Below are positions 1 to 8,425 of a DNA stretch of 34,156 nt, in pieces (within the stretch, counting starts at the first letter, position 1; every line of letters starts with the position of its first letter). Under the pieces are notes generated by a model. That model made no database searches. It was not told the DNA's origin and saw only the letters and a program-made list of their open reading frames with translations. A program made the position numbers and the translations under genes. The DNA comes from Wenzhouxiangellaceae bacterium (lineage in GTDB: Bacteria > Pseudomonadota > Gammaproteobacteria > Xanthomonadales > Wenzhouxiangellaceae): contig JANQPN010000041.1 in assembly GCA_028289455.1 (NCBI GenBank), positions 1 to 34,156 of the forward strand, written 5' to 3'.

Positions 1-315
1 GCACTGTTTGCCACCATTGATCACAGCGACCTGTTCGGTTATCCCGGCCAGGCAGGCCTGGCATGGATGAAGGAGAATATTTCCGGCATGGTTGGCGAAC
101 TCGCTGCGATACGCCGCATGTTCAATCTGCCGATGGGCAGCCCTCCGGTTAAAGGCCCATTGTGTGACTGCTTTCAGCGTATCAAACGCTATGTGGATGA
201 CCCGGCACGTAACGATGTCAAAACCAATTTTCAGCGGCAAGTCGTACGCCCGCCACCGAACCGTGTGACTCAGTATGAGTTACTCAGTGGTTTAACTCGA
301 AATTATTGCCGTTAA
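1..315 (+). CDS. C-terminal fragment of an unidentified protein
   Basis: The frame is open from the first base of the window and ends with TAA at 313-315, so this is the last ~104 codons of a gene that starts upstream. An internal ATG at 67 exists, but the frame continues through it without a stop, so it need not be the start. The fragment has no signal peptide or membrane segment. It is rich in Arg, Pro and Met, with stretches such as GYPGQAGLAWMKENISGMV and SPPVKGPLCDCFQRIKRYV, and ends in NYCR. I do not recognise the family. It converges with the amidohydrolase gene that ends only 16 bases downstream on the other strand. Confidence 0.6.
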   Translation, partial: ALFATIDHSDLFGYPGQAGLAWMKENISGMVGELAAIRRMFNLPMGSPPVKGPLCDCFQRIKRYVDDPARNDVKTNFQRQVVRPPPNRVTQYELLSGLTRNYCR

Positions 316-331
316 CAGCCGGGCAGCCTGC

Positions 332-1744
332 TCAATCAGAGCCGGCAGGCTGCGTATCCGCCTTTAACTGTAAAAGTTGCGGCTCGTTGAACCACCGGCC
401 GCTCGTCATCACGCCTTTGATGGTTTGCGTATTGGCAATATCTGTCAATGGATTTTCAGCCAGCAGCACCAGATCAGCCTGAAAACCGGGCTTGACCTGC
501 CCCAGCCTGTCACTCCTGTCCATCGCTGCTGCCGCATTGACGGTCGCAGTTCTCAATGCGGCAGCAGTTGACATCCCAGCCTCGACCAGACGCTGCAATT
601 CCCAATGCAGACTAAACCCGGGTACCAGGCAGTTATTGGGTGTATCTGATCCGGCCAGTACTGCAGTGCCGGCATCCTGGATTAGCCCAAACCAGTCGGT
701 ATATCTGGAAAAAGCGCGCTCTCTTAACTCAGTATCAACAGCCTCGATTCCAGACAACTGTGTCTCACACCATTCGATTGAACCTGATGCATGGTAGGGA
801 AATGTTTCAGTATCCAGACGAGAGCTATCATTGAGCTCCATCACCAGTGTGGGAGTGAAATAGGTATTGTGTGCTGCCAGTTCACTGAATGCATTCAGGC
901 AGTCCTCACGATTGATTGATTCAGCGAAATCCAGGGTCACATTGTAGTATGCGGTATAGCCTTCCCCGAACTTGGCATTGATGGATTTATCGAACCAGCT
1001 ATCCGGGTCAGCAACACAGTCACGCAGACTGGCAATGGATAAATGCTCAATTGTGCGCTGCCCTGCCCGAGCTGCTGCTGCCATGCTGACCGCTTTCGGC
1101 GCATGCCCGGCAACCGGCAGATTATTTCTGTTGGCAAAATCGATAACAGCCTGGTAAACAGGCTGCGATAACTGGTCATAGACTTTCAGAAAATCCATGC
1201 CGGCATCAACCAGATCAGGCAGCTTTTCTTCAACATCTTCCCGGCTGGTCAGCTCCATTGGCAAATCGCCGTACCAGGGCAACACCACACCATCCAGCAA
1301 TGGTCCCGCAACATATAGTTCCGGCGCTGCCAGTTGAGGGTTTTCTGCCAGCCGCTTACGCACTTCAACAATACCGGGAACCAAAGATCCCATATCACGG
1401 ACACCGGTAACCCCATTGGCAACAAATAACGGCAATGCCCTTGTAACCGCATCATCCGGATCGCTTAGTGCATGCACATGCATATCCCAAAGGCCGGGGA
1501 TCAGAAAGCCGCCTTCGCTTATAACCTGGTCTGCATCTGCCGGCTGTATCAGTTGATCTGCCGGTATCACAGCATGGATTTGCCCCCCTCTGATGACCAC
1601 ACTCATTTGCGGTTTCGCTTGACCGGACTGCACATCAATTAATGTGACACCGGTAATAAAAACATCACTGTTGAGGTACGGGCTGGTTTGCTGCGTGCAT
1701 GCAGCAAGCAGTAAAACGACGAATACACTTAATAAAGTTCTCAT
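332..1744 (-). CDS. Lipoprotein metal-dependent amidohydrolase (imidazolonepropionase-like)
   Basis: 470 residues. The N-terminus is a lipoprotein signal: hydrophobic residues 4-14 then a LLAAC lipobox with Cys16, so the enzyme is probably membrane-anchored in the periplasm. The amidohydrolase fold is clear: GLWDMHVHAL gives the HxH metal pair (His89, His91), Lys187 in FLKVYD is a candidate bridging Lys, His214 (VAGHAPK) and His234 (TIEHLS) follow, and Asp367 lies in LAGSDTPN. The closing strand GQVKPGFQADLVLLAENPL is typical of imidazolonepropionase-like and prolidase-like members of the superfamily. Members hydrolyse cyclic amides, dipeptides or N-acyl amino acids; the substrate cannot be read from the sequence. 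All metal ligands seem present, so it is likely active. Its ATG at 1744 has only a weak upstream GGAA. Confidence 0.88.
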   Translation of the reverse strand: MRTLLSVFVVLLLAACTQQTSPYLNSDVFITGVTLIDVQSGQAKPQMSVVIRGGQIHAVIPADQLIQPADADQVISEGGFLIPGLWDMHVHALSDPDDAVTRALPLFVANGVTGVRDMGSLVPGIVEVRKRLAENPQLAAPELYVAGPLLDGVVLPWYGDLPMELTSREDVEEKLPDLVDAGMDFLKVYDQLSQPVYQAVIDFANRNNLPVAGHAPKAVSMAAAARAGQRTIEHLSIASLRDCVADPDSWFDKSINAKFGEGYTAYYNVTLDFAESINREDCLNAFSELAAHNTYFTPTLVMELNDSSRLDTETFPYHASGSIEWCETQLSGIEAVDTELRERAFSRYTDWFGLIQDAGTAVLAGSDTPNNCLVPGFSLHWELQRLVEAGMSTAAALRTATVNAAAAMDRSDRLGQVKPGFQADLVLLAENPLTDIANTQTIKGVMTSGRWFNEPQLLQLKADTQPAGSD

Positions 1745-2010
1745 TATTGTTAATTCCAGATGCAGCAGCTTATCTACAACTTATCTATCGTTGGCAAAGG
1801 TCAATTGGTTTCCTGAATAAATAAAATTTTTTGATATCTGGATTAAACTGCTGCCCATATAGCCGGTTTTTCATAAGAGCCGTACACACAGTTGGTTAAA
1901 TCCTTCATACAGTTTGAATTCTTTTTTTCATTTTTACCCGCAAACCTTTAACGGTTAGAATGGCGCAAAATCGACAACCAATGTTCATACGTCTGATCAG
2001 GTGGCCCTTT

Positions 2011-4299
2011 ATGCATCTCTTATCTATCTTCAAATACCTGTTGCTCTTAATTCCTCTGGTTTCACATGCGCAATTCAGTGGGGAATGGCAGCGTGAAGGG
2101 CCAGGACCAATAACCGGTGGACCGGTGCAGAATATTCCGGACAATGAAGTAATCGGCGCAATCAACGCATTGGCCCCTCATCCGACCGATGCCGATATTC
2201 TCTATGTAGGCGCCGTCAATGGCGGAATATGGAGAACCAATAACGCCACCAGCGGCAGCCCAAACTGGACACCCCAGCTGGATGAACAGGCTTCACTGTC
2301 AATTTTCGATATTCAATTTGACCTGTCCGACAACTCCAGCAATACCCTGATAGCCGGCATTGGCCGCACCAGCAGCCTTGCCCGGCTGGGCGGTCAAAGG
2401 CTTGGGGTATACCACACCATCAATGGCGGCAGTGACTGGACTTTACTGAATGGCGGTGGAACCCTGATCGGAGCGGAAATCAGGGGCGTTGCTGCGCGTG
2501 GCAGTGTGTTAATGGCGGTTTCTGAATCCGGCACTGCAGGCGTGTTCCGGAGTACCGATACCGGCCTTACCTGGACGCGTATATCGGCGACTGACGATAG
2601 CATCAGTGCTGCCGGGCTGCCCGGTGGTGCATATTATGACCTGGTTGCCGACCCTGTTAATCTCAGCCGATTCTATACCGTGGTCAAAGGCGCATTTGGC
2701 AGTGTACTGGGCGGTGTTTACCGCAGCGACGATTCAGGCGCCAGCTGGACCCGTGTCAGCGATACCTCGATCAACGATGCTATCAACGGTATTACTGCCG
2801 GCGGCCGAGAAATGGAAATGGATATCGGTGTAGCAGACAACCTGTTCCTGGCCCTGATTGAATCCAGTGTTGTCATCAACGTGTTTTTCACCACCAATGG
2901 CGGCACCAGCTGGTCAGCTATGGATTTACCTTTTGTTGAAGGTATCGGTTTGCATATCCTGCCTCAGGGTGTAATTCATACTTCACTGACGGTCGATCGA
3001 ACCAACCCCAACATCGTCTATATGGGGGGCGACACCAATCCCGGCGGCAACAATATCGGTGCTAATGCCGGTTCCACCGGCCGTCTGATGCGTGGCGATG
3101 CCTCACAACCCAGCGGCTCTCAATGGGTACATCTGACCAACGACAACAATCTCGGCCCGGCCGGCGGGGGTACCGCCAGCAACAGCGCGCCCCATCCGGA
3201 CTCCCGCCGTATGGTCGTTAATGCCGATGGCGATGTCATCGAAAGTGATGATGGCGGTGTTTATCTGCGGACCAGCCCGCTCAGTGACACCGGTGATTGG
3301 TTCTCGTTAAACGGAGACATCCAGGTCACGGAATTTCATAACGGCAGTTACGACCAGGTATCTCAGATTGCCTTCGCCGGCGCACAGGACAATGGAACCA
3401 GTGCTCAGACATCCACAGCCAATACCAGTTGGAGTCATTTTCTCGGTGGCGATGGTGCAGTCACTGCTGTTGATAATCTCAGCTTCCCTAATTTATCGGT
3501 GCGTTATGCCAGTGCACAGAACCTGGGAGCATTCCGCCGGATTCAGGTCAATCCCGATAATACTGTTGCCTCGACGACCGGTATCCCATTGGCGCCGATC
3601 AACGGCTCCCCACCCATAGACCCGCGTTTTTACACGCCTTTGTCATTGAATCGGGTCAACCCGCTTCGGCTGATTTTGGGCGCGGATAATGGCGTATATG
3701 AATCATTGGATCAGGGCGACACCATCGACCTGATAGGCCCCGGCCTGGTGGTTGCCCAGGTTAACGGCGATGCCATCGCCTATGGTGCACAGGACAATGA
3801 GGAGATTCTCTACGTTGGTACACAAACCAGTCAGATGTTCATAAGAACGGCCGCTCCCCCTGCACCATTGGTTGAATCAGTTAGCTATCCGGGAACCAGT
3901 GGTGTTACCGATGTTGTAACCAAGTTATCGGACTCAGCCACAGCATTTGCCACTGATGCTTTTGGTGTGTTTATGACCACCGATACCGGTGCCACCTGGA
4001 GCAATATTACCAATAACCTGAGCAGCCTTAATCCAGGCGCAATTCATTCCATCGCTTACATAGATGTGGAGTTCCAGGCCGGAATTGTGGTCGGCACCCA
4101 AAGCGGTTTTTTCATCGCCTATGAATCGGATAATTTTGCCACTTGGGCGGATGCCGGCGAAGGCCTGCCCAATGCACCGATTTATGCGGTGGAACATATC
4201 GCAGGTCAGGACATGCTGGTGGTGCATGCAGTTGGCAGAGGCACATGGAGCCTGGCGCCAACCCAGGAAGTTACATTAATTACCGGATTCGAAGATTAA
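2011..4299 (+). CDS. Secreted BNR/sialidase-type beta-propeller protein with GFE tail
   Basis: I start at ATG 2011 rather than the in-frame ATG at 1960: 2011 follows CAGGTGG at good spacing and begins directly with a signal peptide (MHLLSIFKYLLLLIPLVSHAQ). About 762 residues. The body is a string of BNR/Asp-box-like units with the pattern G-V-(Y/F)-x-(S/T)-x-D-x-G-x-x-W, for example GVYHTINGGSDWTLL, GVFRSTDTGLTWTRIS, GVYRSDDSGASWTRVS and GVFMTTDTGATWSNI. This indicates one or two beta-propellers of the sortilin/sialidase-like type. Sialidase active-site arginines are not evident, so a binding role or unknown enzymology is more likely than glycosidase activity. The protein ends in VTLITGFED, a variant of the GFE tail seen elsewhere in the window. 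It is transcribed divergently from the amidohydrolase. Confidence 0.85.
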   Translation: MHLLSIFKYLLLLIPLVSHAQFSGEWQREGPGPITGGPVQNIPDNEVIGAINALAPHPTDADILYVGAVNGGIWRTNNATSGSPNWTPQLDEQASLSIFDIQFDLSDNSSNTLIAGIGRTSSLARLGGQRLGVYHTINGGSDWTLLNGGGTLIGAEIRGVAARGSVLMAVSESGTAGVFRSTDTGLTWTRISATDDSISAAGLPGGAYYDLVADPVNLSRFYTVVKGAFGSVLGGVYRSDDSGASWTRVSDTSINDAINGITAGGREMEMDIGVADNLFLALIESSVVINVFFTTNGGTSWSAMDLPFVEGIGLHILPQGVIHTSLTVDRTNPNIVYMGGDTNPGGNNIGANAGSTGRLMRGDASQPSGSQWVHLTNDNNLGPAGGGTASNSAPHPDSRRMVVNADGDVIESDDGGVYLRTSPLSDTGDWFSLNGDIQVTEFHNGSYDQVSQIAFAGAQDNGTSAQTSTANTSWSHFLGGDGAVTAVDNLSFPNLSVRYASAQNLGAFRRIQVNPDNTVASTTGIPLAPINGSPPIDPRFYTPLSLNRVNPLRLILGADNGVYESLDQGDTIDLIGPGLVVAQVNGDAIAYGAQDNEEILYVGTQTSQMFIRTAAPPAPLVESVSYPGTSGVTDVVTKLSDSATAFATDAFGVFMTTDTGATWSNITNNLSSLNPGAIHSIAYIDVEFQAGIVVGTQSGFFIAYESDNFATWADAGEGLPNAPIYAVEHIAGQDMLVVHAVGRGTWSLAPTQEVTLITGFED

Positions 4300-4334
4300 C
4301 TTTTCCGCATTCAGATATTAATTGTGGAGGCAGA

Positions 4335-4844
4335 TCAGCCCTCAGCTGGATGACCTGTCTCCACTAATGACTGTATTTTAATGTTGGCCTCCGACCAGAT
4401 TTTAATAAACCTGCTGAACTGTCTGCGCGAATAACTGCCGCCGTCCTCCAGGTCAAACACATCCTGTGAGCCAATCACGTGCCCTTCTGCATCAGAAATA
4501 AAAAAATGCGGGTAACCATTCACTGCCGGTAAGTGACTGAGAAATGCCTCATTCCAGTTCTGCTCACTGACATTTACCTTTAGCACTACAAATACTTCCA
4601 GCAGTTGATCGCGAATCCTGGTGTTTTTCCGGTAAAAACTGTCCAGCCTGTGGCACCATAAACACCAGTCACCACCAAGCTCCAACAACACCAGCCGATC
4701 ACTTTGCCGGGCATCATTAAGTGCATGTTCGTAGTCGATAAATGGATTTCTATCCGGATCATAGCTCAATGAATAAGCGGGCAACTCCGATGCTGCGACA
4801 ACTGTATTAATCACAATGACCAATATGACCGCCAGGGATTTCAC
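4335..4844 (-). CDS. Exported thioredoxin-like protein (CxxC)
   Basis: I prefer the GTG at 4844 because it begins a clean signal peptide or anchor (KSLAVILVIVINTVVAAS) and has TGGAA upstream. The frame stays open up to a GTG at 4916, which would overlap thpR by 29 bases and put 24 residues ahead of the hydrophobic stretch. About 169 residues. The thioredoxin fold shows as LVLLELGGDWCLWCHRLDSF, giving active-site Cys-Leu-Trp-Cys as in DUF255 or thioredoxin_7 relatives, then VNVSEQNWNEAFL and GYPHFFISDAEGHVIGSQ with the cis-proline region. A periplasmic disulfide reductase or chaperone is likely. It lies just downstream of thpR on the same strand and is probably co-transcribed. It converges with the BNR gene. 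Confidence 0.82.
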   Translation of the reverse strand: MKSLAVILVIVINTVVAASELPAYSLSYDPDRNPFIDYEHALNDARQSDRLVLLELGGDWCLWCHRLDSFYRKNTRIRDQLLEVFVVLKVNVSEQNWNEAFLSHLPAVNGYPHFFISDAEGHVIGSQDVFDLEDGGSYSRRQFSRFIKIWSEANIKIQSLVETGHPAEG

Positions 4845-4887
4845 AGTGTTATATTCCAGAACACGAAACTGATAGCAGTATACGACT

Positions 4888-5442
4888 TCATACCACACCA
4901 TTGGCCTTAACTTCACGCAACCTAGTGCCTAACTGCCAACGGTGCAATATCCTGTATGGCTGCCCGGAAACCGATTCAAGCAGGACGAACTCGCTGACTG
5001 GCCATGACAGTGGTTGGGGTTGCCCGCAATCCGGTTGCTTATGAACCTGGCGGAAAAGCGTGATATGCGGTTTCCATTGCCCCTGACGAAAGTGAATGCC
5101 AGATTGCCTGCTGGCTTCATTCAATAATTCCACCAGCCGACTGGCTGAATCTGGAGCAGTACCACCAAGCCAGGCAACCCGGGCAGCAGGAAACCAGCCG
5201 AACTGATCCAGTAGCATTACAAAGCCGTCTGCCTGAATATCATCTACAGCGGCTAATAATTCAGACAGCATTGCCCGCCGTTGATTGCCCAGAAACAACA
5301 AGGTCAGATGCAGATTATGATCGGGCACCTGACGGCGCGACAGTCGGCCAAGCTGTTCTCGCCGCTTAATGATTGCGGACCGGACCGCCTGGTCAGGCCA
5401 CAGGGCAAAGAAAATTCGGACATCACGGGCTTTGTCTTGCAT
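4888..5442 (-). CDS. thpR: RNA 2',3'-cyclic phosphodiesterase (2H phosphoesterase)
   Basis: 184 residues, the usual ThpR/LigT length, no signal peptide, cytoplasmic. Both catalytic HxTx motifs of the 2H phosphoesterase superfamily are present: HLTL at residues 45-48 and HITL at 126-129. The N-terminal RIFFALWPDQ and LLFLGNQ are typical of the family. Members hydrolyse 2',3'-cyclic phosphate on RNA ends to 2'-phosphates and can join tRNA half-molecules in reverse. ATG 5442 follows AGAGGAG closely. It is the first gene of a probable two-gene unit with the thioredoxin-like gene, and is divergent from the DUF4124-pilin-like gene across ~160 bases that must hold both promoters. Confidence 0.92.
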   Translation of the reverse strand: MQDKARDVRIFFALWPDQAVRSAIIKRREQLGRLSRRQVPDHNLHLTLLFLGNQRRAMLSELLAAVDDIQADGFVMLLDQFGWFPAARVAWLGGTAPDSASRLVELLNEASRQSGIHFRQGQWKPHITLFRQVHKQPDCGQPQPLSWPVSEFVLLESVSGQPYRILHRWQLGTRLREVKANGVV

Positions 5443-5604
5443 ACTCCTCTATATATCAATAAATTGAAGGATATGTATAGTCAGGATAAGACTATTCCGG
5501 TTTAGCAGGTTAATTCCGGTACATAGGTTTATGCTATTAAGTGTGGTTTATCTACTCAAGAGCTATAATCCAGCTACTTATTCAGCCAGCCGGGTAACGG
5601 ACTG

Positions 5605-6189
5605 ATGCAAAAAAAGATAACGCTTGCCTGTTTTGTTGCGCTGTTCATTCAATTAACAGCAACAACTACCCATGCCGCCGGGTACTTTAAGTGTAAGGAC
5701 GAAAACGGCAATATCATTTTCTCAGACACTGAATGCCCCACTGAAGCTGAAATATTAACGGAAAAAACCCTGCGCGCGGATGCGCTGACCGGCCGGTTCG
5801 CTCCAGAAGCTTATCAGGGGGACGGCAATATGAGTCTGGAGGATATGCTGAAAATGCGCCACCAGCTGGGTGAGGCACTGGCAGCCATGGCACCGATTAA
5901 AATGGCCGCCAGTGAGCATTATCTGTCACAGGCGGAATGGCCCGGGCAACTTGAGGCCATGGGTTTTGATCCGGACCGGACCAACAGCGAACATATTGAT
6001 TCCGTGGTAATCGGCCAGGACGGAAAACTGATTGCCAAATTGAGGGACTCACTGGGTGAAGACAAAATGATCGTACTCAGCCCCAGAGAAGCCATGGACG
6101 GCACCCTGATCGAATGGGATTGCGCCGCCAACTTTTCCCCGATACTAATGAACGAACTATCGTGTGAGTCACGAAAAATTCACCCTTAA
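5605..6189 (+). CDS. Secreted DUF4124 protein with pilin-like C-terminal domain
   Basis: 194 residues. A signal peptide (LACFVALFIQLTATTTHAA) is followed by a DUF4124-type module, YFKCKDENGNIIFSDTECP, with its two cysteines. After a helical stretch (LEDMLKMRHQLGEALAAM), residues ~100-190 look like the globular head of a type IV pilin or minor pilin: ASEHYLSQAEWPGQ, then VVIGQDGKLIAKL, MIVLSPREAMDGTLIEWDC and a closing LSC. The WDC...LSC pair matches the C-terminal disulfide loop of PilA-like proteins. The N-terminal pilin helix and prepilin peptidase site are absent, so it cannot enter a pilus in the usual way. A soluble periplasmic partner of pilins or of the cell wall is one possibility. 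The fusion reading is inference from motifs. Confidence 0.75.
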   Translation: MQKKITLACFVALFIQLTATTTHAAGYFKCKDENGNIIFSDTECPTEAEILTEKTLRADALTGRFAPEAYQGDGNMSLEDMLKMRHQLGEALAAMAPIKMAASEHYLSQAEWPGQLEAMGFDPDRTNSEHIDSVVIGQDGKLIAKLRDSLGEDKMIVLSPREAMDGTLIEWDCAANFSPILMNELSCESRKIHP

Positions 6190-6301
6190 CGATCATTCAA
6201 TCGATTAAATCAGCAAAATATTAAATTTCTACAGCAGCATATAAACCGGGCTGATCATCCCGACATCAAACAGCGGTAAACCAACCTGCCGAGGATTCAT
6301 A

Positions 6302-8338
6302 ATGAAACCACTGCTGCTTAGCTGCGTCTGTTTTTTGATATTTACCCACTCTGCCCTGGCTGATAATGGCCAAATTGCCTATGCCCTACCGATGAAAGCC
6401 ATCACCATTGATGGCGACCTGTCCGACTGGCCGGACAACATGCCAGGATACCCGATTAATGGGGACGGCAGTCCGGTCGCGGTAGCCGGGGGTGAAAATT
6501 ATTCCGCATTTTTCAGAGCAGGTTACAACAGTCAAAACCGTTCAATTTATCTGGCTATAGAAGTCACTGACCAGAACCACAGTGTCGGTGATGATCCGGA
6601 AGGTAACTGGTCTGAGCAGGACGGGATGATTATTTATTTTGACGCCAACCATACAACCAATGGTTCAGGTGCTGCACTGTATGCAGTCAACGGACCACAC
6701 CAGCAGCTGCTCAGCGATGATGGAAACTGGGATCCGGATGTAGCCAAAGCCAGCTGGGATAATGTCAAAGTCAAAGTTAATCGAGCAAATCAGACCACTG
6801 TCTATGAGTGGCAAATACAGACCGACAAGCCGATAGCTGCCAATCAAACTCTTGGATTGGATTTCCTGGTAACCGATCAGGATGTTAGCGGTGAAGAACA
6901 GTCCAACAGCCTGTATATCTGGGGACCCAATTTCGGTAAAAGCCAGGGCGGTGGCCGCATTGGCGATCTGGTATTGATTAATTCGCAGGCATCTCTGGGC
7001 ACTCTGAAAGGCAAGCTGGACTGGCAGGAAGGCAATGATCCGGCTGACGCCAGCCTGAGACGGGTACGGGTTGCCTCGGTCGATGATCCATCATTGTGGG
7101 TTCAGACCTCCATCGATGACGATGGAATCTATCAGGTGGAATTACCGGCCGGCAGCTATGTAATCAGCCAGCCCGATAAAACCATTGGTAATCCGTATAG
7201 CAACCTGCAGGTGATTGCTCCATCAGCGTCAACCACAGCAAATGTTGCAAAAGGGGAGACCACCACCGCAGACACCATGATGCTAAGCCTGGAGGAAGCA
7301 CCGGATATACTTCTGGACAAAGGCGTACTGTTTGATTTTACTGCAGATAAGGCCGCAGAGATTGACCGTACCGTGACCGCTCTGATGGACTACTATCAGG
7401 TTCCCGGCGTATCGCTGGCACTGGTCAAAGATGGCAAACTGGTTCATCACAGTGCTTTAGGTTTGCGCAATGCCTACAGTAAAGAACCGATGACCGATGA
7501 CACGCTGCTGGAAGCTGCCTCGATTACCAAAGCGGTATTTGCTTTTGCCGCCAATCGGTTGATTGAGCGTGGCGTGATCGACCCGGACAAGCCGCTGTAT
7601 CAGTATCTGCCTTTCGAAGAGATTGCTCATGATGAGCGCTATAAAAAGATCACTGCCCGTCATGTACTGTCGCATCAAACCGGCTTCCCAAACTGGCGCT
7701 GGCAAAACGATGACGGCCAGATGGATATCAAATTCTACCCGGGTATCAAATACGGCTATTCCGGTGAAGGCTTTGAATATCTTGGACGGGTTGTATCCGA
7801 AGTGGTCGGCAAGCCGTTGGAGCAGATCGTCATGGAAGAAGCTCAGCAAACCATGGGGCTGACGGAAAATACCCACTTCTCCGCCAATGACGAATTGCGC
7901 AAGGTGGTTTCCAGTGGTCATTTCAACGGCATGGCAGGTCCCTATGGTCCGCCAGACGCCATCGGTGTAGCTCACAGCATGCACACCGAAGCAAAATCCT
8001 TCGCCAATTTCATGATCAGCTTAATTGAGCAGAAAGGCCTGTCGGCTGAAGGCTATGCCAATATGCTGGAACCACAGGTGGAAGTGCCGCTGGAACCCGA
8101 GGAAATTCAATGGCCCGGCCGTTATGGAATGGGGTTTTATTTAATGAACTCGCCCTATGGCCTGGCGTATGGACATGGCGGTAATAATGGTGATTTTATG
8201 TGCCAGTTCGAGATTTACCGAGATCATGATATGGGGTTTGCAGTATTCACCAACAGTAATACCGGCGTGGCGCTGATTAATGCGTTGCGTGAATATCTGA
8301 TTATTGGAAAACAACCGACCGAAGAAACCGAAACCTGA
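6302..8338 (+). CDS. Exported CBM9-like / regulatory domain / serine beta-lactamase-like protein
   Basis: 678 residues with a signal peptide (PLLLSCVCFLIFTHSALA). Three parts are visible. Residues ~27-225 resemble a family 9 carbohydrate-binding or sugar-binding domain (ITIDGDLSDWPDNMPG, SIYLAIEVTDQNH, DGMIIYFDANH). Residues ~235-330 resemble a carboxypeptidase regulatory-like beta-sandwich (GTLKGKLDW, YQVELPAGSYVIS). Residues ~345-670 are a class C beta-lactamase/DD-peptidase/esterase fold. Nucleophile motif S407-I-T-K410 is intact; the second motif is Y486-S-G rather than the usual YxN, and the third is H625-G-G in place of KTG, common in esterase-like members. I infer an exported hydrolase of peptides or esters held on a glycan. 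A GAGGA ribosome site precedes ATG 6302. Confidence 0.85.
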   Translation: MKPLLLSCVCFLIFTHSALADNGQIAYALPMKAITIDGDLSDWPDNMPGYPINGDGSPVAVAGGENYSAFFRAGYNSQNRSIYLAIEVTDQNHSVGDDPEGNWSEQDGMIIYFDANHTTNGSGAALYAVNGPHQQLLSDDGNWDPDVAKASWDNVKVKVNRANQTTVYEWQIQTDKPIAANQTLGLDFLVTDQDVSGEEQSNSLYIWGPNFGKSQGGGRIGDLVLINSQASLGTLKGKLDWQEGNDPADASLRRVRVASVDDPSLWVQTSIDDDGIYQVELPAGSYVISQPDKTIGNPYSNLQVIAPSASTTANVAKGETTTADTMMLSLEEAPDILLDKGVLFDFTADKAAEIDRTVTALMDYYQVPGVSLALVKDGKLVHHSALGLRNAYSKEPMTDDTLLEAASITKAVFAFAANRLIERGVIDPDKPLYQYLPFEEIAHDERYKKITARHVLSHQTGFPNWRWQNDDGQMDIKFYPGIKYGYSGEGFEYLGRVVSEVVGKPLEQIVMEEAQQTMGLTENTHFSANDELRKVVSSGHFNGMAGPYGPPDAIGVAHSMHTEAKSFANFMISLIEQKGLSAEGYANMLEPQVEVPLEPEEIQWPGRYGMGFYLMNSPYGLAYGHGGNNGDFMCQFEIYRDHDMGFAVFTNSNTGVALINALREYLIIGKQPTEETET

Positions 8339-8354
8339 TATAAAGAGCACATCA

Positions 8355-8380
8355 GATAACCGGCAATCTTGACGGTTATC
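8355..8380. terminator. Hairpin between convergent genes
   Basis: GATAACCG and CGGTTATC form an 8-bp perfect stem around a 10-base loop. It lies 17 bases past the stop of the beta-lactamase-like gene and 46 bases before the end of the convergent NTR-HEAT gene. No T-run follows on either side, so it is at best a weak or Rho-assisted bidirectional terminator. Confidence 0.4.
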
Positions 8381-8425
8381 GGCCAGGCAGAATGGCTTAA
8401 TTGAAACCTGCTTTATATGAAAGCA

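Noticed and set aside
1960..2010. Upstream ATG of the BNR protein as the start
   Set aside because: It would place 17 polar and basic residues before the signal peptide and has a poorer ribosome site than ATG 2011.
7457..7984. Minus-strand open frame of 175 codons opposite the beta-lactamase-like gene
   Set aside because: The plus-strand frame carries clear domain motifs over the same bases; the antisense frame has none.
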